A stretch of 64,000 bases of DNA from Mesodorylaimus sp. YZB2_4 (GCA_030248295.1 JASANH010001212.1:62001-126000); one strand, 5' to 3'; numbered from the stretch's first letter, positions 11,801 through 26,118 are shown. Notes: generated by a model from the letters alone, not told the origin. Numbers and translations are program-made.

Positions 11801-14800
11801 GGGAGAAATGGGGTTGTTGGCGAAGTTTAGGGAAGGGAGAAGGCAAATTTGTCCAAGAGCTAGCTGTCTAAAGGGAGTTAGAGGGGTTCTATTAGGACGA
11901 GGTTTATGAAAACATTGGCTTTGACTTTGCTACATAATGGCTTTTCGAAGCGACCGTAGACTGCTCGAGTTGGGTTGTGTGTACTTTGCAAGCTCTGTCG
12001 AGTGTGTCGAGACGTTAGACGCAAACCGAGTGCCAGTCACTTGTGTACGGTTCGGCTCGTTTGACCGTAATAATGGCTGGCCAGAGTTGGCTGGGAAAGG
12101 TGAAACAGAGAAATCAACAACGAAACCCATGAAATAGGTTGTATTGGTAAACAGGTACGGGACGAGCCTAGGTGGGCAGCGGACCCATTCGGGGCCAGTT
12201 TGCTTTAGCTGGCGTTCAATTTGAGAGGCGTTGACAAATTACGCAAGTTAAAGCCGTTACCACTTTTTGCGTCTGCTCTCCGTTCTGTGTGCCAGCCGCC
12301 CTGGCTCGCAACGTCAGCACGTTGGCGCCGTTTTGTAGACATAACAGGAGGAAAGAAAATGCGTGGTCGTAGTTGGGCCATGCTGCGTACACAAGCATTC
12401 CATTCCATTCCATTCTGTTCTTGGTTTTCGTTCCAGTCGGCTCCAGGGTCCCCTTGCGTGGTTTGGTCGGCCCCCAACGATGGCTGGTTTGTGTTTGCTC
12501 GACCCTTTCGTATGTAGCTGCTGGTCGTATTGAGCTCGCATCTGCTCCGCCAGACACCTTTGCACTTGCACCAACCAAACGGTCTTCTCTGGCTCCTGAC
12601 GTAGTGCTGGCAAGCGGCCCGACTGTGGAGTTGACAGTTTTTTCTCCTTCCTAACCTAGCTGCCTAGATTGGGCATTAGCCGCTGTCACCTTGTTTATCA
12701 TCGACTTTGTGGCCAGACCAGAAGCGTGTCGATTTTCGACTGATTACTCCTTTATTTCCAATTTCGTCTATTCTCGGCAACAATGATGATGATGATGATG
12801 GAAGAGTATAAGCAAGTAGGTTGCACGGGATGGGCTGGAGTGGACTCGGGTTGGGTACGCGGTCGTGGTGGAGGAGCACTGATAACTGACTACAGTACGA
12901 ATCTATCGAGCCTCGCCCACGAGCTGGCGTTATTAGAAAGGGGCAGAAACTCTTATTTGGAACGATTGAGGATTGCCGGCGGGAGTGCATTGTTGTGCTT
13001 GGTCAGTTGTGAGTCGAGTGTGGACGAGCGGCGTTTGTCTTCGTCTTTCAAGTAGGCTATGGTCGACCGACGAGAGGAGGCGCTTTCAGCTTCCGCAAGG
13101 ACGCGTTCTATGTGTTCGTGCGCGCAATTTTATATCTCATTAAGGTGAGGTAATTTATGAAAAATATTGATCCCAGGCCTCGCCCTGGAGGCTTCTTTTC
13201 CGCTCTTGTGCTCCTGGTCGGTCGCGGCTGTCGTTGTGGAACGCCTGTTGCTTCCAGCCACTCTTATAGGCTTGCTTATAATAGAGAGGAGAGGAGACGA
13301 AGGCAGGCAAGGCTTTGAGAAGTTGCAGGAGGAGGCTCATGAAAATATGGAAAGAACACTTAGAGCAGCGAGCGTACTGTAAAACACGCCCTAGGTAAGC
13401 TTTCATGTAATAATGTAGGCTCGGAGGGTCCGAGTGGACACAGGAGGCCGTCGCCTGCCATCGTTTATGTGACATTCATTGGATAGGACTTTCCTCCTTG
13501 ATATAATACGCGTGAGGCTACCGTTTTATCCCTTTCCGTCCCCGCTGTCGCACCTTTCGCCGACATCTTTACGCATTTCGCTCTCACTCCTGCACTCCTC
13601 CTTCCGTTGGCCAGCACCCCGCAATCCTGGCTGCGACGCAAATAACGGAGAGCACATCCTGAGGACCGACGTAACGCCCGCTCTCCTATCTTCACTTGTT
13701 TTTAATATGGTTAGCAAGCATCGTCGCATTCTCGTCGTCGAATGGACTCTGTTGTCGGCCGTTCTTGGAACACGTTCATCACCGACATACCGAGCCACAA
13801 GGACTTGGGAGAGTGCGCGAAATACGCCATGCGACCCATAGATGCGGCATTTTGATCTTCTACTCGCTCCTCAATCTATTAGCTGACCTTTCTATTATTT
13901 CGTACCGTACTTATTTTTCGATCGATCGACTGGCAACCATCTCCGCCCGATAGCGTGTTCTAAACTCGTACTTCATATCGGAGGGAAATCGATTCGTTTC
14001 TCCTGATCGTATTCTCAATCTTTGACTACGCCATGCACTGTCTACAATTCGGTATGCCCCAACCGTTACCATATCACGTGGCGCAGGCGGTCATGGTGAG
14101 TGATGGCCGAGTGTCCACTGCATGAGTCACGCTTGGTCACTAAGCACGTTCGGTTGTCGTCACTTGCCTGTGCTCGTGTGAGGAATGGCGTCACTAGTAT
14201 GGCAGTGGTGCACAAATGGTGTGCTCAGTGTTTATGACAGAAATGTCCAGACGTCCGTGCGTGTGTACAGATATTTGGACGTGGGTGTTATCAGTTGGGT
14301 GGAAGAAGCTTTTATGGCTCCACGCGGGTCGTCGGTTAGACTGCGGACTGGCTTGGATAGAGGGGATGATGCATGGAGGGTGCGATATTTTTGGACGGAA
14401 GGGGCTGGGGGAATGCTGGGTGGCCAATGCTTATCTTGGATTTTGTCAGATGAAGCTGGTTTTCGGCACTTAGAACGGGGTTTTTATGGACTGGGGCCGT
14501 TGGAGACATTTTCTGGTTTGGCATTATTAGCTGCTTTATTTGGATTGGGGGCTTGACGAATGCCGATCGTGCAGGAGGGAAGGGAGCAGGTGAATTTTTC
14601 ATCAGCCTCAAGCTTCGTAGTCAGTGATTGAAAGCCATTAAACGTGTAGCAGGTTGCGTCTGGCTGGCTAGGGCGATAAGGGCTATCGTTGGACGCATGC
14701 TTAGGGGAAACGTAAAAACGAATCCAGGGAGGTTGAGTCGAGGGGCGAGCTGTTGCGTACGAGCCAGGATGGTGGACAGAGCATGGTTTGAGTAATTATA

Positions 14801-17800
14801 CGAGGCCGTTGTAGAAGATATTGAAGTGGCAAGTGGCTGAGTGCCTTACATATTCTCAACGTATCGGTTCCGTGTTCGTCGTTTGGTTGTCGTTGGCTCG
14901 TCGTCCAACTGGGACTAGGAACGGAAATGCCAGGGCGGCTTCGGCTTAACGTGTCGTATAAGGTATAAGCTAGAACCTAGCCGCGTCATGCTCGACTAGG
15001 AGGGGGCTGCGGTAGTGGCGGTGGCAGGGTGCTGTTAATTTCGCGCCGACTCCTTTAGCTTACATGTTCGCGGGACGGTTAGGTACGGATGGATGTGTAC
15101 GTTGAAGACGAGAGGTCGGAATGAAGAGCTCGCTCTCGTCGATCTACCGACCCTACCGTACTATTTGCGCAACCGTTCGTGCACCAACCAGTCGCCCATA
15201 GAATCATAATACGAACTATCCTCGGCTCAGCCGACCCGTCGAGCTTCAAGCAAAAGGCTTCTTAAAAGTATTTTATCGGCATTGTACGACTTGGTGACTG
15301 TATAGTTGCACCATTGGCCCCGAGGCAAATCTTTAATGTCGTCCGTCAAATGCGAGTTGGCTTCCAGTAATAGTGCTATTGTTTGTACCAGTGCCGCATC
15401 GACGTCATACAAGGCTGTCGGTGGAATCAAGGTGACTGATTTTTCCTTGTTTGAGCCTTAAAATAGGAAATATCCCGTGTCTTCGAACGATTGCGTGTTC
15501 GGATTGACTCAAAAGCAGCAGGTATCTTTCATTTTTTTTCAGAGCGGGCGTGTGAGGGGCCAGTTGCCATTACTTGGAAAAGTGGGTTTGAGTGGAAGGG
15601 CCGACGTAGGACTTTCGCCCGGGATGGGACCGAGAGCATATATCAAATTTTCTTGTCGAGCGGCGCGCGTGTTTGGCATTGTTTATTTCATCAATTTTGT
15701 TGGAGAAGCCGAAGAGTAGATTATGGTTAAAGGCGAACTGGTTGCCGCTAGTTCCATTTTCATTAGCGTCCAATGGAGCCGGGGCGGGCGTCGAATCGGC
15801 GGCGGGCGATGGAATAATGACGGTTGTATTTTCCTCGGAGCTAGCCCCGGTCTGATCGAATGGCGAACAAGGATAGGGCGACGGTGGGCGATGGCGCGCG
15901 ATAAAGCATCCGCTCAGTGGAAAAAAACTACGCCTGTTAACCACGATGAGCTCTCACGTCTTCGCCAATGCAGGCCTGAGCTGTTTGTTTTCGGTAATTG
16001 CGCGCCAACGATTTTTCGAAATCCACTCATTCGCGATGGGCAGCGAAAATGGGGGACGGCCTGGTAGCCATTGATATAGTGCAGTGAAGGGGCTCGCGCA
16101 ACAAACGCATAGCGTCATTTAATAAGGGCGAGAGGAAGACGAAGGCTGTTGAAGCTTATGAAAAGAGCTCGTGTTTTTCCTTCATTGCTCATTATTCTTT
16201 ACAATGAAGCCTTTTGAAGTCGCCTCGGGCGGACCAATTGTGTTCTCTTGATCGAAGACGAAATATGACGAGCTGATGCTCTGTTTTCGAGGGGATCATG
16301 TTCTCGTGTCTCATCGCCCTTGATAATTAGCTTTGAGGGATAATTGGAACGAGTAGTCAACACGTAAATGGACATTCGCATCGTAGTTGAGCACGCCGAG
16401 GCTGGTCGGAGAGAGCGGAGTGGAGGCAGGAAGGTGAAACGAGGTTGGACAGTGTCTCGGGGGACTGGCAATGTACTCGGTGCAAGTTGGATCCAAATGA
16501 GTGGACTGGCGATTAGGGAAGGACGGTGGTGCCGACTGGACCTATTCGATTCCTAACGGAGCACGGTATATTACTGATGACGGCCGTGTAATGGATGGCG
16601 ACTAGCCATGATGGATATTTTGTATCAAGCGGACGCGCTTTTGGCCGTCGCGTTCGTGATGGATGAGTGACACGAAGAATGGCATGGAAACACGATAAGG
16701 TGCCTGTGGGATCGTCGACTGGCATGCTTATCAACCTGTTGGCGGGCAGTCGATGCGACGGGTTGGGTTTTGATCGGAAGGAATATTTAGCCTCTTTTGA
16801 CAGTGTTTTGCGCATTGACGGCTGGAACAATGAGCGAATTTAGGGGGGCATGTACTCGTTGGGTGGGAACTCGTGTACGAGGCGGGTATTAATTATTGTT
16901 GCCCGTTTGACTTAGTGGATGTGGCTAGTGTGCCAAAGTGTGGCTGGACTGGAATGAGTTTCTCAATTCCCGAGTGTTGGTCGGTCGAAGCGAGTCCATT
17001 TACGTCTAGGTAGGCACCGAGCGGGCACCATTTTTGTCTCATCCGGGGAGGCGTATCGATGGTGGATTTGGTTTCAGCTTGTTTGTTCCGCGCTCCGCAT
17101 CTCGTCCGTCTTATTTCGTTTCACATGCGAGGCGCCGATACGGACGTAACGTTCATCATCATCAGTTGGGCCCGTGGTCTCGGTCGAGCTCTATAAGAGA
17201 CGGTATACTATTCTTGTGCGGGGGGTGGGAAGGAAAAAGCCGGCATCCATCTGCTGCTTGTGGCGTCGACGGCACGAGCTCGGTTTCTAATCAATTTGTT
17301 TCGCATGCGTACCGCTGCTGTGCATTGACGACATGCGACCATCCGTGCGAGTCCTAGTCTAGTGGTCTTGGCGGAGTTTAGCGCCAGTGGGCCAAGTGCA
17401 GCTTTTGTATTGGATAACAACGGGTTCAATTTATTTAATGATTGCCGAGTCCGTCGCACCTTTGTGGCCTAGGTCGTATTTTGGGCTGACATTCCGCCAG
17501 TGACGTTATGTATTCTGATAATTAGAATTGGACGAAGCTCGGCTTGCTTGGAAATTGGATGCTCGGTCTCCGTCTTCCCTCTGACACTTATGGACTTGGA
17601 TGAAGGTGATAGGTGGCATTCCGGGCTTGGGACGAGGACTGTAGGGGTGAGGTGGGGGGCCCGCACTCGAACACTACCTGTCTGGCAGGATATGTTTTGT
17701 TGACTGTTGACCAAGTGGTCATCCGGGCTCCCTAGTCACCGGTGTTTAGTCTAGGTTGGGGGAGACTATTTACAAATAGGAGTGTTTATTTACACTTGGT

Positions 17801-17854
17801 GGAGGTGATTGGGTCCTGTGACTCACTTGACTTTAATTTTGGATTCTTTTTTAG
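8840..17854. other. Long G/T-rich non-coding stretch, possibly PTBP 5' intron
   Basis: For 9 kb I find no exon I can support. By eye the plus strand is rich in G and T throughout, as are the introns of the downstream PTBP gene. The first PTBP exon I can identify begins with an acceptor and matches the family from an internal position, so at least one upstream exon must exist here or beyond the window. The stretch also contains a short GAT microsatellite at 12783-12801. Confidence 0.45.
12783..12801. repeat. ATG/TGA trinucleotide microsatellite
   Basis: Six uninterrupted ATG units give rise to a spurious poly-Met reading frame. There is no evidence that it is coding. Confidence 0.8.
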
Positions 17855-20800
17855 CGAGGGCCTGAAGAGCTGCTGTCTCCTTTGACCAATGGCGCCGCCG
17901 CGATGAGTCCTCAACCGACCAATACGTCTTCGATCGTCGTGCACCAATTGGACAACGACGCGAAAAAAGTGCACTTTCTGCTTCTTTTGTTTTATTCTTT
18001 CTTTTAATGGTTGATGTTCTTTTTGTGTAAGGCCAAGCTGGATCAGTCGGATGTGGTTTCATTAGCGGCAGCCGCTGCTGCGGCGGCGGCGGCTAATGGC
18101 GGCGCGGGCGCTGTGATTTCCAACAATGGTATAAATTCAACGTCTTCCTCGGGCGGTGTCGTGGGCGTTTCGACGTCGTCTTCTTCGTCTTGCGTTGTGG
18201 CACCAGGGTCGGCTGCGAGCAAAATTTCTCGGGTCGTGCACATACGTAACTTACCGGCCGATCTCAGTGACGTCGAGCTTATACACCTGTGCATACCATT
18301 CGGCAAAATCACTAATCGTTTGATGTTGAAAAAGAATCAAGTAGGTGCAGAATATAAGTTATAATTTATGCTCGCCATTTCTATACCTTTTCCGTTTTGC
18401 ACTATCCAAGGCCTTAGTCGAGTACGAGAACGTGGCCAATGCGGCCGCTCTTGTGGCTCGATCGCAAACTTGTCCGATCGTGGTTCGTGGACTGACCATG
18501 TACTGCGATTTCTCGAATCATCAAGAACTGAAAACGAGTAATGGAAAAGCTGGCACCTTGCTCTCGGTCGATCCAGCCAGCTCGGCGGCCTTAATTTCGG
18601 TAATTATTGGTTTTGTGTATGGAATAGGAGGGGAGGACGCTTGGCATAGATGGCTGTGAGGAATGTTCTGCTGATGCCTGCCTGTTGTGTCTTGCACGTA
18701 GCACAGTTGCCTGCTTGCATGGCGAGTGTGTGTGAGAGAGTGAATGGAGGGAATGGAATGGTGAATGAGAGTGGCCATCGAATTTCGGGTAGTTCTTGAC
18801 CGCTCCTTGAATGAGGAGCCCTCAAGCAGCTTAGCCATGGTGAGTCCCTGGGAAAAGCTTTTAGAGGGTATTAGTTATTTTTCGCGTGTAATTTTGATAT
18901 AGTTTCGGAGGAGTGGGTAGGAAAACTCGCAGTCTAACGAGCTCTAGATCTCGTCACGTTGGTAGTTAGTCTGGGGGTTTAGTCAGGTCGAAGAGAACAT
19001 AAGTTTTGGGAAATAGGTTTTGTGAAAGCGGATGGCGACGAGTGCTGGTTGAAAAAATGGTTTACATTAACGAAACCCCGTTGGTGAACGGAATTGAATC
19101 CCGGTTGGAAGCGAGGCGGGCAAGACGTCGGCGGACCAGAAGCCGGCTGCGATGATCGTAGATTTTCGTTGAATGCCTCCGACGCTCGTAAAAGTTTTCT
19201 CGAAAACGAAGCCAGCCTGGCGGGCAGAGAACATTGAAGGCGCAAAGGATTAGACTCGACGATTCTGTGCAAAGTTTATTTTATGATGAGAAAGTCGCGA
19301 CTCGGCCACGTCCTCTTCTTTGAGATTACGCCTCGGCCCGTAGACACGTGCGAAAATGTGTTCGGTATAGTCGCCTTCTTGTTCAAGTTTACTTTTCACT
19401 ACCACCGTCCGTCCGTCCGTGTGTAGGTATATAAGTCGAGTATTATGAGTGTCGATGGGTGTTACAACCTATTCCCGTGTCGTATGCAGTCGGACTGTCT
19501 CTGCCTGCCTGTCTGCATTTCTGTCGTCGAATCGAGTGGAGAGCCCTCGGGTAAATAATACTACAAGTTCCAGACACCGACCGTGCGGGCCTCGTAACAA
19601 CAACGCATTGGTATTCGATTCACCAAGATACCAAGCAATCGGTGCAGGCTATTTTAGGTGCTCAGACTGCCTGTCGTGTCGTGGAAATTGTTGGCCTGGG
19701 TAATCCGTTCTGGCACGCTAAATTGTCGGATTGCCGCGGAGGGCGATCGGTGGAGTTTTTGGTTGAGGCAACCTTCGCTATTCTCTTCTATTCTTTTCTT
19801 TGAATCGTCCTTTTTTCTCCATTTATTTCCAACTGCCCATTGGAGGACTTGTAAACCGCAGCCTTTACGCCAGGCCCCGGCGTCGATGCGCTCCTATTGT
19901 ATCGATAGGGTGCTCGGATGTTACGTTGTTGAATGTTTTCGGTTCACTTGCACCAACTTGGATTGTATCAAACATAGTCTTCAAGGCAGTGTTGACGACG
20001 TGACGACTTGAACTGTTTTCATTCGTTTTCGCTCAAGCCAGTCGTCTGTTTGGACGAGTTTCAGTCTCTTCTTCGCTGTTGATCACTAAACTTGGGGTGA
20101 TGGCTTTGGTTTTGGAAACGAACGGTGACGAGAATGGAGTCAATTTCGACTCGGTGCATCATCACGGCCACTATGCTCACTCGCATCATCTCAATCAGGC
20201 AAGGTGTATGGGTGGGTGGGGGGCCTGGGGTCAGTATGAATGGGCTCCTTCTTGGTCGTGCGAATGAGAGATGGTGCGCTTGGCACGATTTGTACGTGCT
20301 GGGTAAACTTTTTCCACTTTTTACTTTTTCAGAGCGCTAACACGTTGACGAATGGTGGCGATCAGAGTACTGCAGGGGCGGCTGCAGTGTCGGCCACTCA
20401 GCATCAGCCGAATTCGGTGCTTAGGATTATTATTGAGAATATGCTTTACCCCGTCACCTTGGACATATTACATCAGGTAAGGAGATGTCAGTTTTAGTAG
20501 CTGCGTTGTGTATGTAAGGGAGTGCAACTCGTTCGTCGAACTTGTCGTTTTGGACTTGTTCGAATCGCGTCAAACGTCTGTTCCGATTGATGTGTTACGC
20601 GTCCCGGTACATTGCCCCTCGCGAGGAGGACTGTGGCGGTACGATGTCTGTCGGCGTCGCAGCCGTGCGAAACAACAATAACGCGTGTCTGAATTGATGA
20701 CGGCGACATTTTCGTTATCCCGTTCGAATGTATGCGCGCATCAGTCGGCCCAGTTGGAATGCGTTCACGTTGTTGGATCTCGGCGCGCGATCTATCATTT

Positions 20801-23800
20801 TTAGAACCGACCGATTGAACTGCTTTTGAGGAGGCCGATATGCGAACTGATCGGGAAACACGTTGCTGGAGGGCGTAAGAGATGAATCGATGTTAACGCC
20901 TCGGGGTCGCTGCGGACAAGTGGGACGACAGCGATTACGAGGGTTCTCTTGTCCTTCCTATTTTCACGCCGTCATGGGCCATTGCAAGTTTTTCAAGGTC
21001 ATCTTCGCTCAAAAGGAGACGAGGCTACCATTCGGTGAATGAAAAAAAAGAGACAGTTGATTGTTGATGACATGGCGGTTCACAGATTCCGTCGGTTATT
21101 GCACTTCGAAGGGCTCCGAGATAAAACTTGCAGCAGACAAAAAATTGTTGCCTTTGATAATTGACATGTTCATATGAGAGAGGATAGGAAGCAGAGTTGG
21201 GTGAGATGATTAGAGACGTGGTGGCGGATGGGTGCTGAAAACATTGCAAACAAAACAGCCTCGTTACATCTCTGTAGTTTACTGTAGATGGAATTTCTTG
21301 GTTTTTTAACGCTTTTATCTTTTTCTAGATTTTCTCTCGATTCGGTAAAGTCCTACGCATAATCACATTTACGAAAAACAGTAAGCATTAGTAAGTTGCA
21401 TGTTGCTTGAAGTGGAATTTATTTTTCTTTTTTCAGATACTTTCCAAGCATTAGTGCAATTCTCGGACTCGACGTCGGCTCAGTTGGCGAAAACGGTATG
21501 TGTTTTAGAATCGAATTGAGAAATTGTAAGTAAAAACCATTAAAAATGTTTTAGGCTTTGGACGGTCAAAACGTGTACAATGGCTGTTGCACGTTGAGAA
21601 TCGATTACAGCAAGTTGTCGACTTTGAATGTTAAATACAACAATGACAAGTCGAGGGACTATACTAATCCGAATTTACCCTCCGGCGAATTGGCTCTGGA
21701 ACAGCAACTGGGTCTTGGCACAGGTGTGGTATGGTTGATTGATTCTGTGACATTGACTAACTGTTTTCACTCTTCTCTAGCTGGTGTTTTGAGTTCGCCG
21801 TCCGGTTTGACAAATGCGTTTCAAAATCCGTTCGCGGCTACGGGATTCGGCGCTTCCTATCAAACGGCTGCGTTTTCCCATTCGGCTCTTCAAGCGGCTG
21901 CTGCTGGTAAGCAGTGTTTGATTGCAGGAGGGAGTAGGCCAAGCTAGCGTGTGGGGGTACTGTGGGTGTTGTGATGATGATTTTTGAATTGGTTTTAGCA
22001 AATGCTGCTGCCGCGGCTGCTGCTGGCGGTTTGACGTTCCCAGCTGCACTGCAGTTGGCCACTGCGACCAATAATGCATTGGCGGGCGTGGCCGGATTGC
22101 GTCTGCCAACTCCACTGACGGCGGCGCTGGCTAGTAGTCCAGTCATACTTGTGTCGAACTTGAACGAGGAGGTAAGCAATGTTTGCGTGTGGAATGCAAT
22201 TTCATTTCGCTCATGCATATGTAGTCTGTAGAAGAGTGATCGAAAGGAGTCATGCGGGTCTGCCTCCCTGGAAGTGACCCCTGGTATGGACTACGGGCCT
22301 GACCGATATCTAGCATTTCTAACGCCTGCATACCTTCACTCATGGCATTTGGATAAGTTACGCTGTTCTGTGAACCTAAAAGCTATTCTGGCAACCTGCA
22401 CCGCTGATCTAGTTGTAACGTGGCCCCTTTACCACTGCGCTGTTGTATGTTGGCGGATGGAATATGTTTCACATTACAGTACGAATAGCTGATGCAAGTT
22501 AGATGAGCATACGACAGCTGCAATACATTTCACCCTCTTATGTATGCCACGGCCGTCACGGCAAATCTTGGCGGCTGCTGACCGTCGGCTTTTTTCTTCA
22601 TCTTTTCAGAAAGTCACGCCCGACGCTCTCTTCACTCTATTTGGTACGTCTGCCTTTTTTATCATTCGCTGCCTATATGCTATTGCTGTATATTTGTATA
22701 TTTGGGCTGAATCGTTTTGGTTTGTTTTCAAAGCGGCCCTTTAATGGACGCAAACATTCTTTATATTTTGTCATCACTTTATGTTCTGTTATAATTTATG
22801 TCCGTTTCTGACCCGTGTCATTATTCCACTTAAACCAAGTTTCTCCCCTGTTTTGAAGAATTCATACACCACACTTAAAAAAATATAGCGTCTCTTCTTG
22901 GGGTGATCAAGTTTGGCTAGTGGATCCTTGATTCTCGGGAGAAAGCATATTGCGGAAAGCAGGGTGACTCTAAATTTGGCACGTGTGGATGGTCATTGTG
23001 GGTGTTGTGTCGTTGTTGAGTGTTGTGGAGGCAATGAAAGGAGTGTTGAGGCGTCTTATTCTTTTTAAGGCCTTTACGGCGATGTTCAGCGGGTCAAGAT
23101 ATTGTTCAATAAGAAGGATAATGCGTTAGTGCAATACGCCGAACCGGCCCAAGCTCAGTTGGGTGAGTGACTTGGGAATTGTTAGTTTTTTTATAAGTCA
23201 AATTGTACTATTTTCAGCCATTCAACACCTGGATAAAATAAAATTGTGGGGAAAACAGATCCGCGTTGCTGGTTCGAAACATAGAAATGTCCAAATGCCC
23301 AAAGAGGGGCAGCCGGTAAGGAGTTTGGAGTGGGATTTAGAAAATGGTTTTTAATGGTTAGCAGTTTCAGGATGCTGGATTGACGAAGGACTATTCGCAA
23401 TCGCCATTGCATCGCTTCAAGAAGCCAGGCAGCAAGAACTATTTGAATATTTATCCGCCATCAGCCACGCTTCACTTATCTAACATTCCGTAAGCTATGG
23501 CCTGACATGTCACGATGAAGGGGGATGAGCATTTGTTTTTGTATTGTAGGCCGAACGTAACGGAGGAATTTCTAATTACTGCTTTTACTGCGGCCGGTTT
23601 CCCGCCAAAAACTTTCAAATTTTTCGCAAAAGACCATAAAATGGCGCTAATGCAGTTGAACAGCGTTGAGGACGCTATACAAGCTTTACTGGTGAGTGGA
23701 ATTAGGTTGAGTGTTGGGCAAGGTCTGATTTGTATTCTGTTTTAGGTGATGCATAATTACAAACTGGCTGACAACGCTCATTTGCGTGTGTCATTCTCGA

Positions 23801-23814
23801 GGCCCGGCGTGTAA
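17855..23814 (+). CDS. PTBP1: Polypyrimidine tract-binding protein (PTBP/hnRNP I), 5' end incomplete
   Basis: PTBP is a nuclear RNA-binding splicing repressor with four RRM domains. Exons: 17855-17968, 18032-18340, 18411-18599, (about 20065)-20198, 20333-20476, 21329-21380, 21437-21495, 21555-21723, 21781-21906, 21999-22171, 22610-22643, 23070-23162, 23218-23315, 23371-23489, 23550-23691, 23746-23814. From 20333 on, all phases join to the stop. RRM1 starts at [20 protein letters not shown]2 at [23 protein letters not shown]3 at [11 protein letters not shown] and RRM4 at [19 protein letters not shown]; the diagnostic [14 protein letters not shown] and [11 protein letters not shown] segments are present. 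An alanine-rich insert precedes RRM1. The intron after 20198 uses a GC donor (CAG|GCAAGG). The join between 18599 and 20065 is out of phase by one base, so an exon is missing there. The start codon is not identified; exon 17855 opens inside the N-terminal nuclear-signal segment. The symbol is by homology; nematodes call it ptb-1. Confidence 0.93.
20199..20332 (+). other. GC-AG intron of the PTBP gene
   Basis: The donor reads CAG|GCAAGG rather than GT, and the acceptor is TTTTTCAG. The exons on both sides are in phase 0 and read through in the PTBP frame. GC donors with an otherwise near-perfect consensus are a known minor class and are often alternatively spliced. Confidence 0.6.
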
Positions 23815-25991
23815 ATGGCTTTCGTCGGTTTTGATGGATGAAACGGTGCGATTTCCTGGCGTTTCTTTTCCCATATTTTCGTCATCACTGCTTTTGCATA
23901 TCGTCAGCAGGACGCCCGTGTTCACTTTGGTCATTTCAGTGAGTGAACTATCGGATTAGTAGATTCCCTGTGGTCCTGCTAGTCTTGAGTTGGAAGTTTT
24001 ATGTAGGCGATAAATTTATAAGAGATAAGACGGTTTGAATTTCTTTTGCTTATAACTGATAACGTAGGGAGCCAGTTCACTTTTACGATACCCGATTTTG
24101 TCTTTTTTTTGTTTTGGAAAGCTATCCGTAAGCGGAGCCTTGGATTTGTTTCAATTTTTGCGGTTGTGTTGTGCGGCTGGTTTTTTGGTTCTTTTTCATT
24201 GGTTGAAGTGGCGTTTGTGGTTTTTTGTACGTTTTTGGGGGATGGGGTCTGTGTAGGTGTAGGTTAATTGTGTTGCAGTCTTCGGGTTGTTCCGCGGCTA
24301 GGCCTTTTCGCTTCTCTATTATCGTACATGTTTCTATTCCCGTCCGATCCTGGTACGGCCAGATGAGCGTTCGGGGCAACCCAAGTGATAAATCCATATC
24401 CAGAGCTGTGTGTATTGTTATCAGTCTTATCTTGGACTGATAACATAACGGCAGTTGTACATAAATTTGAGGTGGGTTTTTGTTTGGAATTTTCAGCTAA
24501 GATCTGCATCGAAAATGAGCATTTTCTGCAGTGAGGGGTGGTGTATAGAGACATTGTGCCTGTATGCTGTGAATGGGAATGGATATACCGTATTTATGAA
24601 GTATGGGGATACGAGACGGAGTTGTAAGCTGAGAATTTAGTCGGATTATTTAGCTTTAATGCTGACTTGAGACAAAAAAACGTTTTGTTCATTTTTTGGC
24701 GGCATATCATTGGACACAGTGCCGTCTTTTGCGCTCATGAGTTTGGTTTTTTCCTGTTCTCTTCAGTGCAGTAAAATCAGTCTTGATGATTAACAGGTTC
24801 AATTTTTTTGAGCTCGCTTTTTACCTGTTAGATTTTGATTCCACTGGAATAAAGGTAATTAGCTGTTTCGTATATTTTTTCAAGGATTGGGCTGTTTTTT
24901 TAGAATCAGCCATATTTAGAATCGTCGACAAGTTTTTTTGCTTTCATAAAGCGTGCGTGGCTATTCTAGAGTGTTTTTATGTTGGCCTTTGGGATTGGGT
25001 GGATATGGTACGGCTTGGGAATAGGTTCTTTGTACGGTGGTATTACTCTGTTGCCGAGTTTGTTCGATTGATCAGTGAGGAAATCGGTATCGATTGGAAA
25101 TAGTGTCTGGAAAATCAACCTAAGGAAAAATGAAAGACGGCAAATTTGAAGGATGAGTAGTTCCTGAGTATTGATTAATAGCTTGCTATTTTCTATTGCT
25201 TCTTTTCATATAAACCCTTTTTCTAGTAATTATTGCTTCACCCGAACTGTTTCTATCTTTTGATTTTTAGCAGTGTTTTTCTTAGGCCCGGTCTTTTTCT
25301 TGCACAGTTTTTTATCATATCACGTCCTCTTGCTAGACTACCATAAGCGTATCATCTTCTCTTTTCTGCGCCTTATTTTCTGAATTGGCTCTCTTCTGCC
25401 TTGCGCTGTTTGCACTGCGTCTTCTAAAATGTCCCTAAGTGAGCAGACACAGCTTAGACTTTGATGTACTGTATATTATTTTCTCTTCGCTTTTCACTTT
25501 CTCTGGTTCGTGCTTTAGTGTCGAGTGGTGGAAAGGTGTCACATTCAAGTATGGTAGTAAATTGCAGTAAGATGTACTCGACGTGGGGCACTGCAGTGGT
25601 GGCTACAGTGGTCTCTATAGTGACGCGATTTGAAAGAACGAAGGCTGTACAGTACAAGATATGGCGAACGGGCACCAAAACTTTTCGTAAAATCTAGTTA
25701 CATAATTTCTGCGAGATCAGACAATGCAGATGAGTGCTAGGGCTGCCGCGTCGAGGTCTGATGGATGCATCGACACTTTGCCTCACTGCGATTCTTGGGC
25801 CAAAACAAGCTTTTGCAGTGGGCACGTCGGATTCGTCGAGCAGATGAGGAACACTTTTTAAAAATACATGCGGATTTTGTTAAGCTACAGAGATAATATA
25901 TATTTTCTGTACACGTGTGCTGGACGCTTATGCACGAGTGAGTGATGGCCTGACTGTCAAGTTTCAGTACCTGTGTGTAAAGCCTCCACCA
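23815..25991. other. 3' flank of PTBP, no supported gene
   Basis: T/G-rich sequence continues for about 1.7 kb past the PTBP stop and may include the 3' UTR. A 106-codon hydrophobic frame at 24783-25103 looks like a by-product of T-richness, not a gene. Copies of TACTGTA/TACAGTA lie at 25467 and 25648. Confidence 0.45.
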
Positions 25992-26090
25992 GGTAGGCCA
26001 TGGCGAGTGGGAGAGAGTAATCGATACTGGCTGGGAGACGTCAACCCCTCGGGTTGATGTTTCAACCGTAGGTATAGTCGGAAGACTTGC
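25992..26090 (+). repeat. Dispersed repeat, copy A
   Basis: This stretch shares GGCCATGGCGAGT, GGAGAGA, CTGGCTGGGAGAC and TCAACC, in the same order and spacing, with 45511-45610. It is a diverged dispersed repeat family of unknown type. The hAT-type element at 26119 lies immediately to its right, perhaps inserted within it. Confidence 0.65.
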
Positions 26091-26118
26091 CTGCTTCATC
26101 TGGAGTTTCTGTCCCGCC

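Noticed and set aside
24783..25103. 106-codon hydrophobic plus-strand frame
   Set aside because: Its Phe/Val/Ile content follows from T-richness of the region; there is no other support.
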